Below, piece by piece: positions 22,026-30,653 of a stretch of DNA of 33,572 nt. Every line of letters begins with the position of its first letter. Positions within the stretch are counted from its first letter, which is position 1. The notes below the pieces were generated by a model. It made no database searches. It had not been told where the DNA came from and saw only the letters and a program-made list of their open reading frames with translations. Location of the stretch: contig CAYSJJ010000047.1 of assembly GCA_964431365.1 (NCBI GenBank), positions 1 to 33,572 on the forward strand, written 5' to 3'. Position numbers and translations under genes: made by a program. The DNA is from Geomobilibacter sp964431365. GTDB lineage: Bacteria > Desulfobacterota > Desulfuromonadia > Geobacterales > DSM-12255.

Positions 22026-24867
22026 TTACCAGGGGGACTTGAAGCCGGTGTCGTGGGTGTGGCAGGTGGTGCAGTCCCTGCCGTTGCCATTGGCGTGATT
22101 GCTGATGTCGGTCTGGACCTGCCGGTGGAGCGCACCGTACGGCGCCTTGCTGCTGACGGTCAGGGTGTGGCAGACCTCGCAGATCTTGTTGACCGGGGGG
22201 GGGACCGGCCTCGCCACACTGTCGTCGCCGAAGCTCTTGGTGCCGGTTGGGGCGGTGAAGACCACCGGCCCACCGAAGTTGGTGGAGGGGGGGAGCGGGT
22301 TCAGCCGGATCTCCCGCTTGATCCCCCCGGCATTGTAGGTCCGCTTTTCATGGCAGGTGAGACAGGTGAACTCGCCGTACTGGGCTCCGGGGAGCCCCCA
22401 GCCGCCGTACTGCGCCCAGTACCCCTTCTTGTTGGCGTTGCGGCTGTTATGCAGCATCATGGTCTCGGGGGTCGTGACGAAGACGACCTGCTCGGCGGTC
22501 CCGACCACGCCGTCCGGGTCGATAAAGGTCACCTTAACCTCGTAGGAGCTGTTCGGCTGCAGCCCGCTGATGGTGGCGACAAAGGGGGCGAGCGGGTGGG
22601 GGGCAGCGGCGGCGAAGCTCGACCAGGAACCGTCACCGGCGCTCCGGTACTCCACGTTTACGGTCCCGTTGCCGTTGGCGTCGCTCCCGAACGATGCGGT
22701 CAGCTTCACGACGGTCGGCCTGAGCGGGATGAGGGAGACGCTCCCCGGATAGGTGCGGTTGTCGGGGAGGAGAACACCGGCGATGGTGACCGGGTTGGTG
22801 CCGATGACGCCGTCACTGTCCAGGTAGGTCAGCCGGACGTCGTAGCCGCTCCCCTGGTCGAGCCCGGTGATCGTGACGACAAAGGGGGAGGGGACGTGGG
22901 GGGCGGCGGCCACCCAGGTCGTCCAGCTCCCCGTGCCGGNNNNNNNNNNNNNNNNNNNNNNNNNNNNNNNNNNNNNNNNNNNNNNNNNNNNNNNNNNNNN
23001 NNNNNNNNNNNNNNNNNNNNNNNNNNNNNNNNNNNNNNNCGTGGGGGGCGGCGGCCACCCAGGTCGTCCAGCTCCCCGTGCCGGAGAGGCGGTACTCCAC
23101 GGTGTAGCCGTTGTCGGCATCAACGTCGTTGGTGTACGGCATCGACACCGCGATGGTGGTCGGTCCGCTGGCGACCGCGCTGCAGCTGCCGGCCGTGGTC
23201 TGGTGGGTGAGGATGTGGGGGCCGGAGGGGGTGCCGCCGGCGGAGTAGTTGGCGCTGCTATCCCGGGCGAAGAGCCGGTAGTGGTAGGGCGTGAGGTCCA
23301 GCAGGCCGCTGTCGGTGCAGCTCGTGGCGGGGGCATTCACCACGCAGGCGACCCTGCTCCCTCCGATGATGTCGCCGACCGTATAGCTCCCCCCTTCTGC
23401 GGGGCTGTCAACGACCGGCGCCGTGCTCCTCAGGATCACGGTCTGGCCGAGATCCGGGTCGGCCGGGTTGGTCCAGCTAAGGCGCGCCAGCCCTCCGCTC
23501 GGGATGATGGAGACCCCGGCCGGATTGGCGGGTGACTGGTTGTCGATGGTCACGCTGTTGTAGTGGCCGTAACTGTCGGAGATGATGACCGGGTTCGCGG
23601 CGGCGTGGACCACGCCGGTGACCGTGCCGGTAACCACGAAGGTCGAGCCGGGGGGGGGCGGCATGGCCGGGTGGCTCTTGGGGGTGATCCGGACGGTGAA
23701 CGGGAGGGAGGTGGAGGTGGAGGCGACAATCGGCGTGGTCAGCGGGATGGCCGGCGTGTCGCTGGCTGGATTGTCCAGGGTCCCGACGACCACGGACGCG
23801 AAGTCGACGATCTCCATCCGGCTGATGCCGCTGGCCGAGCCGGCCGGCAGGTTCACGGTGACCGAGGTCAGGGTGTCGCTGCCGGTGTTCGTCCTGACGG
23901 TGAAGAGGTTCATCCCTGCCGCAGCTCCCCCGGGGGGGATGGTGTAGGCGGTGTAGGTATAGTCCCAGTTGCCGATCATGGTGGCAGGGAAGAGGGACGG
24001 GTAGGAAAAGGTCGGGACCGGGGTGCTGGCGCCGGTGCCTGTGTTCACCATGGAGGTGAGCCCAAGCGGGATCAGCAGCTCGTAGTTCCCTTTCCGGGCG
24101 GAGACGGTGACGTACTGGCTGAGCCCCTCGGTGAGGCCGTAGAAATAGGAACCATTGCCGAGGAGGAAGAAGCGGTAGTCGTAGCTTCCGGAATAGTCGT
24201 GGTAGCCGTTGACGCCGTACCCGGACGGGATGGCGGCCCCGCCGGACTGGGTCCAGTTGAACAGGGAGAGGTAGATCTCGCCCCCCGGGGTGCTGGTGCT
24301 GTTCACCTCCCCCAGGTAGAGGGGGTTCCCGTTCCCGTCGTAGAACCGGACCGTGAACGGGTAGTCCGGGTTCCCCATCTTCAGGTTGCCGGCCCCGAAG
24401 TTCGCAGCCGGCTGGACCTCCACGTAATGGACGTCGCCGCTGGCCATGGTCCCGTGCTTGACGAAGACGGTGGCTGCCAGCCACTGGTTGTCGGTGGCGG
24501 CGCTCCCGGTCAGCCGTACCTGAAACTGCCCGATATCCCCTGAGGACAAGCCCGACGGATTGAGGGTGACGGTCCAGTCATAGAGGCCGTTACCCACCTC
24601 GGCAAAGGCGCCGGTCGTGTAGTCGGTACCGGGAATCAAGGCCGCACCGCTCCGGCAGTTCTTCCCCCCCTGGATGACGAGCTGACTGCTGGTCAGGCCG
24701 GTGACCGGGGTGCCGAGCTGGTCGATCACCCGGGCCCGCAGCTTGAAGGTGGCNNNNNNNNNNNNNNNNNNNNNNNNNNNNNNNNNNNNNNNNNNNNNNN
24801 NNNNNNNNNNNNNNNNNNNNNNNNNNNNNNNNNNNNNNNNNNNNNNNNNNNNNTCGGAAATTCTCAT
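22026..24867 (-). CDS. Large fibronectin-III-like multihaem cytochrome, interrupted by two assembly gaps
   Basis: The start is the ATG at 24867, preceded by GAGGGG, 10 bp after the upstream cytochrome stop. Only M-R-I-S precede the first gap, which hides the signal peptide. The middle part contains beta-rich domains and FN3-like modules with Y-x-V-E-Y-R-x-x-G-x-G-S-W and P-F-V-x-T-I-x-G-L. The last 130 residues carry three haem sites: C-L-T-C-H, C-E-V-C-H and C-T-T-C-H. The reading frame changes across the second gap only because 100 N is a placeholder, so this is not proof of a frameshift. The domain mix suggests a surface or outer-membrane redox protein that folds beside the upstream cytochrome. 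True length and FN3 copy number are unknown. Confidence 0.75.
22940..23039. other. Assembly gap of 100 N in FN3 repeats
   Basis: The 45 bp left of the gap (22895-22939) are identical to the 45 bp right of it (23040-23084). The gap therefore lies inside a tandem repeat that the assembler could not resolve. Real size is unknown. Confidence 0.95.
24754..24853. other. Assembly gap of 100 N near gene start
   Basis: The run of N begins 14 bp inside the FN3-cytochrome gene start and hides its signal peptide. Flanks are not repeated. Real size is unknown. Confidence 0.95.
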
Positions 24868-24877
24868 GGTCGCCCCC

Positions 24878-26989
24878 TCACAGATCCGCATGGCAGGAGA
24901 TGCAGGTGACCTGCGTGTCTCCCCATCTGACAGCCTGGTTCAGGTGGCAGACGGTGGTGCAGTTCTTCCCCGCCGGGTTGTAGCTGCCGCTGAACGGTAT
25001 GCTGTCGTGGGCCGAATAGGTCTTGAAGCTGTTCCGCACCGCTCCCAGGGGCCTCACCATGCTGGTGAAGCTGGCGAATTTGAGCTGCGCCTTCACCTCA
25101 AGCATGCCGGTCATGAAGAGCACGTCCCGCGTGCCGTTCACATGCCGCGACTTGTCGGCGATGGTTGCGGTGAGCGGGGAGGTGTGGCAGGGGGTGCAGG
25201 AGAAGCTGGTCCCCGGCGCCGACTGCTGGCTGGCCGTGGCAACGGTGGCGGCGTGGCAGGTGGGGCAGCTTATGGTGGTGGAGGTGGCCGGGTCGCCATG
25301 GGCGGCGCCGGAGCCTGGCACGCCCCCTCGCGGTACCAGGCCGCCATCCGGATACTGGCTCCCCAGCCGGATATTGTCAAAATGGATAGCGATCAGATGC
25401 CCCCCCTCCACCGGAGACGATTCGCCGGGGGGCGTTGTCACGGTGAAGTGGCTGTTGGCGTCGGGTGCTCCTGCCCCGCCGGACGGATAGCTCGGCGGAT
25501 CGCCGTGGCAGCCGGCGCAGCGGTTGCCGCCGAACGTGGCGCCCCACTGTGGCGTCGGCGTATAGCTCCTTGACCCGGCGTCCTGGCCGGAGCTGTGGCA
25601 GTAGATGTTGAGGCAGACCGTTGCGGTGCCGCTCCCGGTCCTGGCCGCGGTGGGCGGATTGTTCCGCTTCATGCCGGTGGCAGCGGCGTTGTAGAGCTCC
25701 ACCTCCACCGCTCCGTTGCCGTGACTGGAGCCGTCCATCGGGTGGCAGTTGCCGCAGTTGAAGCGATACGCCGTGGTCGTGGAGCCGTTGTCGTCGCTGC
25801 CGTAGAGGGCGCCGCCCCCGTCGGTGTGCGCGAGGTGGGCGCCGGTGGGGGGCGGAAGCGCATGGCACCCGCCGCAGGCGATGGTGGTCCCCCAGGTGGC
25901 GTTACCGTTGCTGTGGCAGCTTATGGCGCTGCAGGTGCCGCCGCTGGCCGCATAGAGATAGGTGAACGAAGCGCCGCTGCCGGCGATTACCGTGTAGGCT
26001 TGGTCCGCGTGATACGCGATGCCGTAGGGCCCGTTTGGCGCGGTGATGGTGGTACCGTCACTGGTGACGCTGCTGTGGCAGAAGTTGCAGCCGCTGGCGT
26101 GGCGGTCGTGGCTGTTCGCCTTGGGGGAGCCGTTGGCATAGGCCGGCGGATAGCCGTGGCAGCTGTCGCAGGCGAGTGTCGGCGAGCCCCAGCGGGCGGA
26201 GGTGTTCTCCGGCATGATGCCGGTCGCGACCGAGGTGCCGTTGCTGTGGCAGTAGACGTTGCTGCAGCTGCCGAACTGGTTCGTCTGGCTGATGGGGAGG
26301 TAATCGTCCAGCGGTCCTGAATAGGAGCCGCCGGGAGCCCCCAGGGGGTCGCGGAGCTCGACAATGAGAGGCCGCCGCCCGGCGCTGGTGGCGTGGGCAA
26401 AGGGCCTCGCCTCGGCCAGGTGATCGGCGTGACACTGGCTGCACTTGCCGGTACCGCCGTAGTACTTGTCGTGTCTCCCGTGGCTTCCCCCGGCGCCGCC
26501 GTTTCCCCCTGCCGGAGGGGCGCCGTGGCATTCCCGGCATCCGTCCGGCACCGACAGCGGCGTGCTCCCCCACGACTTCGTCTCCCGCTCGAAGTGGCAG
26601 CTGACGTTGGTGCAGCTGCCGGGATCGGGGGTGGCGGTCTGGGGGAAGGCCGAGGAGCTGTTTCGGTAGCGGGCCGTGAGCGAGGAGTTGCGGATGTTCG
26701 GTGCCAACTTGATTGCGCCGTCCCGATGGGACGACGTGTACCCGGAGCTCTCCGGGTGGCAGATGCCGCACGAGGCCGGTGTGGCCGCCGCATCCATGTG
26801 GGTGCGGTGGTTCCCCCTGAAGCCGCCGGTGGTCATGTTGCGGTAGGGGGCGTCCACGGGGCGGTAGTCACCATCCGAACCATGGCACTGGTAGCACGCC
26901 AGCTGCGCGCAGGCCTCGCCTGCCGGATACAGTAAAATAGCGGGGATAATCACGGCAAAGCACTGTCTTAGGGCAGGATGGAGACGCAT
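24878..26989 (-). CDS. CX4CH/CXXCH multihaem c-type cytochrome, about 17 haem sites
   Basis: I place the start at the ATG at 26989 because AGGAG lies about eight bases upstream and a signal peptide follows (hydrophobic V-I-I-P-A-I-L-L-Y, cleavage near A-C-A-Q). The 703-residue protein has twelve CXXCH sites, four CX4CH sites (C-T-N-V-S-C-H, C-S-N-V-Y-C-H, C-S-A-I-S-C-H, C-L-N-I-Y-C-H) and one CX3CH (C-T-T-V-C-H near the C-terminus). CX4CH sites alternate with CXXCH ones in repeats containing W-G and G-x-P-P. This is the layout of Geobacter-type CxxxxCH/CxxCH cytochromes. It should be exported and conduct electrons outside the inner membrane. It is first in a two-gene unit. Confidence 0.92.
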   Translation of the reverse strand: MRLHPALRQCFAVIIPAILLYPAGEACAQLACYQCHGSDGDYRPVDAPYRNMTTGGFRGNHRTHMDAAATPASCGICHPESSGYTSSHRDGAIKLAPNIRNSSLTARYRNSSSAFPQTATPDPGSCTNVSCHFERETKSWGSTPLSVPDGCRECHGAPPAGGNGGAGGSHGRHDKYYGGTGKCSQCHADHLAEARPFAHATSAGRRPLIVELRDPLGAPGGSYSGPLDDYLPISQTNQFGSCSNVYCHSNGTSVATGIMPENTSARWGSPTLACDSCHGYPPAYANGSPKANSHDRHASGCNFCHSSVTSDGTTITAPNGPYGIAYHADQAYTVIAGSGASFTYLYAASGGTCSAISCHSNGNATWGTTIACGGCHALPPPTGAHLAHTDGGGALYGSDDNGSTTTAYRFNCGNCHPMDGSSHGNGAVEVELYNAAATGMKRNNPPTAARTGSGTATVCLNIYCHSSGQDAGSRSYTPTPQWGATFGGNRCAGCHGDPPSYPSGGAGAPDANSHFTVTTPPGESSPVEGGHLIAIHFDNIRLGSQYPDGGLVPRGGVPGSGAAHGDPATSTTISCPTCHAATVATASQQSAPGTSFSCTPCHTSPLTATIADKSRHVNGTRDVLFMTGMLEVKAQLKFASFTSMVRPLGAVRNSFKTYSAHDSIPFSGSYNPAGKNCTTVCHLNQAVRWGDTQVTCISCHADL

Positions 26990-27255
26990 CGTTTGCACTC
27001 CTGTACGGAAGGTGCCTGCTGGGCCTGGTCTGGGCAATGGTATATTTATGAAGGCTGTTTAATTATGCAAGACTCATTCCTTGTTTCCCCTGATCTCTCG
27101 TTTGAGATCCAGGGGAAAGGCCTGGGACCAGAAAGAGCGCCCTGAATCATCCCCCTTGCAGGTTCGGTTAAAGCCTTTCCGCGGCGAACCGATGAGAATG
27201 AAATGTTTCTCAGACTTATAGAGCCACGCTCCGGAGCAGCCAGAGGAGGAGACAG
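26990..27255. other. Divergent intergenic region with hairpins
   Basis: This is the shared upstream region of the cytochrome unit (minus) and the DUF5684-like gene (plus). A strong stem-loop lies at 27084-27118 (TTTCCCCTGATCTC pairing with GAGATCCAGGGGAAA, one bulged C). A smaller dyad TGAGAA/TTCTCA lies at 27193-27212. A further GGTTCG/CGAACC stem lies near 27160-27190. I looked for a cyclic-di-nucleotide (GEMM) riboswitch consensus and did not find a clear one. Confidence 0.5.
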
Positions 27256-28134
27256 ATGCGTCCAATACTCGGTATAGCCATCATCGTCGTATGGTTTCTG
27301 ATCGCCCTGACGTCTGCGGCACGAGCGGAGTCCGTCTATCTGCGCGATGGTGGGAGAGTCGATTGCGAGTCGTTCTGGCGCAAGGGTGACCTGGTTGTCG
27401 TCAAGGTGAACCGGGACGTGGTGGTCGAGTTCGGCACCGGAGAGGTCGATCTGAAGAAGACCATGCGGGTGCACAAGCAGAAAACCGGTCGCTACTTGCA
27501 GCAGAAGGCTCGGGCCGTGAAGCAGAGCGACAGATCGCCAGAAACGGCGGCGCCCGACAAACCTGCGTCGGTCGATAAGCCGGCAGCCCTTGCCGCATCT
27601 GCACCCCCCGCTAGTCAGGGGAACGCGACAGCTTCAAAACCGCTGTCACCGGCAGCGGCCGACCAGGGGGGAACCGGCGTGCAGGCCGGCACCACGCCGC
27701 CGAAGCCCGCAACACCCGCTCCCGAACCGACGGTAAAGGAGAAGGCGCAGCCGGCCGCGGCGGCGATTCCGGCGGCCATGGGGCTGATGGCGATGGGTTC
27801 CACGATGATGTTCCTCTTTGTGGGGGGAATCCTGGCATTCGCGGTGCTGATGATTGCCGCGCAGTGGAAGGTGTTCGAGAAGGCGGGGGTGGCTGGCTGG
27901 AAGTGCCTGATCCCGATCTACAACATGTACGTGCTCTTCCTGATATCCGGAAAGCCGGGATGGTGGCTCATCCTGATGCTGGTCCCGATCGTCAGCGTCG
28001 TGGTCTATCTCCTGGCCATGCTCTCCCTGGCCGCGAAGTTCAGCAAGGGACCGGCCTATGGCGTCGGTCTCTTCATCCTGCCGATCATATTCTTCCCAAT
28101 GCTCGCCTTTGACAGCTCGGAGTACAGCGGATAA
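27256..28134 (+). CDS. DUF5684-like membrane protein with SH3-like N-terminal part
   Basis: This 292-residue protein opens with a signal peptide (residues 1 to about 24). A short beta-rich segment follows (V-Y-L-R-D-G-G-R-V-D-C-E-S-F-W, about 26-60), which resembles small translocated SH3-like strands seen in Desulfuromonadales proteins. A Pro/Ala-rich linker spans about 90-175. The C-terminal third has four hydrophobic helices including W-K-x-L-I-P-I-Y-N-M-Y-V-L and G-K-P-G-W-W, matching DUF5684. The linker would place the N-terminal domain outside the membrane. The function is unknown. GGAGGAG precedes the ATG. Confidence 0.8.
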   Translation: MRPILGIAIIVVWFLIALTSAARAESVYLRDGGRVDCESFWRKGDLVVVKVNRDVVVEFGTGEVDLKKTMRVHKQKTGRYLQQKARAVKQSDRSPETAAPDKPASVDKPAALAASAPPASQGNATASKPLSPAAADQGGTGVQAGTTPPKPATPAPEPTVKEKAQPAAAAIPAAMGLMAMGSTMMFLFVGGILAFAVLMIAAQWKVFEKAGVAGWKCLIPIYNMYVLFLISGKPGWWLILMLVPIVSVVVYLLAMLSLAAKFSKGPAYGVGLFILPIIFFPMLAFDSSEYSG

Positions 28135-28159
28135 CGCCGACGAAGCTTTTCGATTGACG

Positions 28160-28201
28160 CGCAAACGCCCCCGATTGCCATGGCAGTCGGGGGAGTTTGC
28201 G
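28160..28201. terminator. Bidirectional stem-loop between convergent genes
   Basis: CGCAAAC, CCCCCGA and TGCCA pair with TGGCA, TCGGGGG and GTTTGCG, with two mismatches. It lies between the stop of the DUF5684-like gene and the stop of the Cys-rich secreted protein. Neither side has a strong T-run, so termination is inferred from position. Confidence 0.55.
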
Positions 28202-28210
28202 TACCGGTCG

Positions 28211-28519
28211 TTACTGAGCCTTCCTGATCAGGCACTTCTCGATGCCGCTATCGAATTGTGACCCGTCCGGGCAGGTGGTCCTGCATTCGCATCGATCCTT
28301 CCCTGCCTGATAACTGCTGCCGTCCGGGCACTGCTTCTGGGGGTCGGGCGGCGCGACGCAGAGGGGATCCTCGCTGTCCAGGGCGAGGCCGGGCGGGCAG
28401 CCGGGCAGCGCTTCGCAGTATCCCCCCTCGCCGTTGTACGTGAACCCTGCAGGGCACTCCTGTGCCAGAACCGGCGTGACGTTGAGAAGCAGGAGCAGGA
28501 TAATCGATGCGGATTTCAT
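28211..28519 (-). CDS. Small Cys-rich secreted protein
   Basis: I use the ATG at 28519: AGGAGGTG lies eight bases upstream, and the product begins directly with a signal peptide (hydrophobic I-I-L-L-L-L-L, ending L-A-Q). The mature part of about 83 residues is repeated around C-P-x-G-x-x-Y/F or L-D motifs: C-P-A-G-F-T-Y, C-P-P-G-L-A-L, C-P-D-G-S-S-Y and C-P-D-G-S-Q-F. Paired cysteines suggest four small disulphide-linked modules in the periplasm or outside. No family with known function is recognised. Confidence 0.75.
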   Translation of the reverse strand: MKSASIILLLLLNVTPVLAQECPAGFTYNGEGGYCEALPGCPPGLALDSEDPLCVAPPDPQKQCPDGSSYQAGKDRCECRTTCPDGSQFDSGIEKCLIRKAQ

Positions 28520-28620
28520 GGGCCACCTCCTGTGCGCTGGTGCCTGTCGTGGTGATCGGTTGCAAGAGTCGATATCGGACAATGATACCTGCCGCTCTGA
28601 TTTTCACAAGGAGGGAACTA

Positions 28621-28779
28621 ATGAACTTCGGCGCCGGGAATCGGAACCGGTGCCGATGGCCGATTCGGGTTCGTATCGAGGCCCGGTTGCCGTATGGTCA
28701 AGCGTCTGGATTGAGGGATAATATCTTCAAAGGAACCGAAGATGCGCAGCCTGTGACAAATGGGGTCAATCATGGCTAA
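28621..28779 (+). CDS. Possible 52-residue hypothetical peptide
   Basis: An ATG at 28621 follows a good AAGGAGGG site eight bases upstream. The frame gives an arginine-rich peptide (M-N-F-G-A-G-N-R-N-R-C-R-W) without a hydrophobic segment. Codon use is not clearly coding. The good ribosome binding site is the main support. It lies ahead of msrA and might be a leader peptide. Confidence 0.3.
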   Translation: MNFGAGNRNRCRWPIRVRIEARLPYGQASGLRDNIFKGTEDAQPVTNGVNHG

Positions 28780-28846
28780 ATCCGGCGAACCACAAGGTCC
28801 AGCCTAAAAGGAACAGAGGCTGCTTCATGGAAAAGGAGAACTCACC

Positions 28847-29500
28847 ATGAGGAACGTGTTGTTGATATCAGGAGTATTGATCACGCTGCTCGCTGCATTC
28901 ATCACCGTGCGCGCCGCGTCGACCGCGAATATCGGTGTCCGGCAGCCAGCGGCTTCGCAGTCAGGAAAAATGGAAAAGGCAACCTTTGCGGGTGGATGCT
29001 TCTGGTGCATGGAGCACCCCTTCGATGAGCTGCCCGGCGTGGTCTCGGTGACGTCGGGGTATACCGGCGGACAGAAGAAGAGCCCGACCTACGAGGAGGT
29101 TTCAGCTGGCGGGACAGGCCATGCCGAGTCGGTCCAGGTTGTCTACGATCCGACGAAAATCGGCTACGAGAAGCTGCTGACCGTCTACTGGCACAATATC
29201 GACCCAACGGTAAAAGATCGCCAGTTCTGCGACGTCGGGCACCAGTACCGCAGCGCCATTTTCTACCATACCGACGAACAGCGTCGTTTGGCCCTGCTTT
29301 CGAAAGAGGCACTGGACAGGAGCAGGCCGTTCAAGGAACGGATCGTTACCGAGATTACCCCGGCCGGTGAATTCTATCCTGCCGAAGAGTATCACCAGCA
29401 CTACTACAAGAAAAATCCGCTCAGGTACAGATACTACCGCACCAGCTGTGGCCGCGATCGCAGGCTCGGAGAGCTGTGGGGCAGCGGGGCGGGACATTGA
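28847..29500 (+). CDS. msrA: Exported peptide methionine sulfoxide reductase MsrA
   Basis: This 217-residue enzyme reduces the S-epimer of methionine sulfoxide in damaged proteins. A hydrophobic N-terminus (residues 3-23) suggests export or membrane anchoring to the periplasm. The active site G-G-C-F-W-C-M-E (Cys51 catalytic) is followed by G-V-V-S-V-T-S-G-Y-T-G-G, the Y-E-E-V-S-x-G-x-T/G-x-H-A-E-x-V block, and D-V-G-x-Q-Y-R-S. A likely resolving cysteine lies near the C-terminus (T-S-C-G). It starts 20 bp before msrB, so they form an operon. The periplasmic location fits with protecting exported proteins such as cytochromes, by inference. Confidence 0.95.
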   Translation: MRNVLLISGVLITLLAAFITVRAASTANIGVRQPAASQSGKMEKATFAGGCFWCMEHPFDELPGVVSVTSGYTGGQKKSPTYEEVSAGGTGHAESVQVVYDPTKIGYEKLLTVYWHNIDPTVKDRQFCDVGHQYRSAIFYHTDEQRRLALLSKEALDRSRPFKERIVTEITPAGEFYPAEEYHQHYYKKNPLRYRYYRTSCGRDRRLGELWGSGAGH

Positions 29501-29520
29501 CGGTGGAGAGGAGGACGACC

Positions 29521-30075
29521 ATGATCTCACGGAGACTTTTCATAACGGGTGGATTGTTGGCGTTTATCGTCGCCTGCAACAGACAGGGGACAACAGTGGC
29601 CGCCTCGGCTACATCTTCCGGAGTCGAACCGGCAACAAGGTCACCGATACGGCTTTATTCCGCATCCAAAGGGGGATACATCATGAGCGACAAGGTCATC
29701 AAGAGCGATGCGGAATGGCGCAAGGAGCTCACTCCAGAGCAATACCACGTCACTCGCGAGAAGGGGACTGAGCGGGCTTTTAGCGGCGCGCTGTGGGACA
29801 ACCACGAAAAGGGAATCTATCAGTGCGTCTGCTGCGGCAACGACCTGTTCAGTTCGGAGCAGAAGTTTGAGTCGGGCACGGGCTGGCCCAGCTTCTGGCA
29901 GCCGATTGCCCCCGAGAACATCGCCACCAGGGCCGACAACAGCTTCTTCATGAAGCGGACCGAGGTGCTCTGCAGTCGCTGCGACGCCCATCTGGGGCAC
30001 GTTTTCGACGACGGTCCCAAGCCGACGGGGTTACGCTACTGCATGAATTCGGCAGCATTGAAGTTTGTGAAATGA
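29521..30075 (+). CDS. msrB: Lipoprotein-type methionine sulfoxide reductase MsrB
   Basis: I start it at the ATG at 29521 behind GGAGAGGAGG; a more upstream codon overlaps msrA. The 184 residues open with S-R-R-L-F-I and a hydrophobic run ending F-I-V-A-C, a lipobox-like signal with a twin-arginine pair. The MsrB domain (about 60-184) carries zinc cysteines C-V-C-C and C-S-R-C, the G-T-G-W-P-S-F block and the catalytic Cys174 in R-Y-C-M-N-S. It reduces the R-epimer of methionine sulfoxide and complements MsrA. An internal ATG at Met55, preceded by GGGGG, could give a second, cytosolic form. Confidence 0.93.
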   Translation: MISRRLFITGGLLAFIVACNRQGTTVAASATSSGVEPATRSPIRLYSASKGGYIMSDKVIKSDAEWRKELTPEQYHVTREKGTERAFSGALWDNHEKGIYQCVCCGNDLFSSEQKFESGTGWPSFWQPIAPENIATRADNSFFMKRTEVLCSRCDAHLGHVFDDGPKPTGLRYCMNSAALKFVK

Positions 30076-30127
30076 TCTGCAGTGGCTGGCTGGGGGGGGC
30101 GAAAGGTTGGCCAGCAAGGGAGTCAAA

Positions 30128-30165
30128 AGCAAAAGGGTCAGGCTCGAGAGCCTGACCCTTTTGCT
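30128..30165. terminator. Strong stem-loop terminator after msrB
   Basis: AGCAAAAGGGTCAGGCTC and GAGCCTGACCCTTTTGCT form a perfect 18-bp stem with a 2-nt loop. A-rich left and T-rich right arms let it terminate in both directions, here after msrB and after the convergent small gene at 30204-30425. Confidence 0.85.
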
Positions 30166-30203
30166 CTAGTTGTGCGGTTTTTACTGCCTAACGGGCTGTT
30201 TCG

Positions 30204-30425
30204 TTATTCCTTGTCGAATGCCCGGTCTATGTTGTTCGCTACTCCCCGCGCTGCCGCTCTCAATTCGTGGCAGCTGTTACGGGTCACTGCCGAATCGAGA
30301 CACGCCTTGTAGTTGGCTGGAATCTGTCCACCCTTGACCGTAAGGTCAACATCCCTGCCTTTCGTGATGTGCAATGAACCGCCGGAGTAATCTACCTTGA
30401 AATCGTCCTTATAGTCGCATCTCAT
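30204..30425 (-). CDS. Small hypothetical protein, 73 residues
   Basis: The ATG at 30425 has GAGGTG seven bases upstream; a GTG three codons earlier does not. The product begins M-R-C-D-Y-K-D-D-F-K-V-D-Y and contains G-G-S-L-H-I-T-K-G-R-D-V-D-L-T-V and a helical end with two cysteines before it. I do not recognise the family. It has no signal or membrane segment. It stands alone between the terminator after msrB and the HAD gene. Confidence 0.6.
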   Translation of the reverse strand: MRCDYKDDFKVDYSGGSLHITKGRDVDLTVKGGQIPANYKACLDSAVTRNSCHELRAAARGVANNIDRAFDKE

Positions 30426-30653
30426 ACGTCTCACCTCTTTTCATGCTCTTATTATCGCATAGTTTGGAAATTCCGGAGTCGAGTGAATGGATGGGGACTG
30501 ACTTTCAAGATGGTCTTTGACCGTTTCTGTTCTTGAAATTTGACCACAAGCTGAACCACAATGGTCCGGCGGGGTTGTAAGGGGTCTTTTCCCGACAAGG
30601 GCGGGTAAGGCCTCGGTGTGGAAAGCCGGGACAGATGCGAGGTACGGGCGAAG
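30426..30653. other. Intergenic region before HAD gene
   Basis: No gene is seen. Short frames on the minus strand have no ribosome binding site. Nothing else is supported. Confidence 0.5.

Noticed and set aside
22026..24867. Frameshift in the FN3 cytochrome
   Set aside because: The frame changes only across a 100-N gap of unknown real size, so it is no evidence of mutation.
27120..27215. GEMM (cyclic-di-nucleotide) riboswitch upstream of the cytochrome or DUF5684-like gene
   Set aside because: Hairpins are present but I could not find the conserved GEMM core on either strand.
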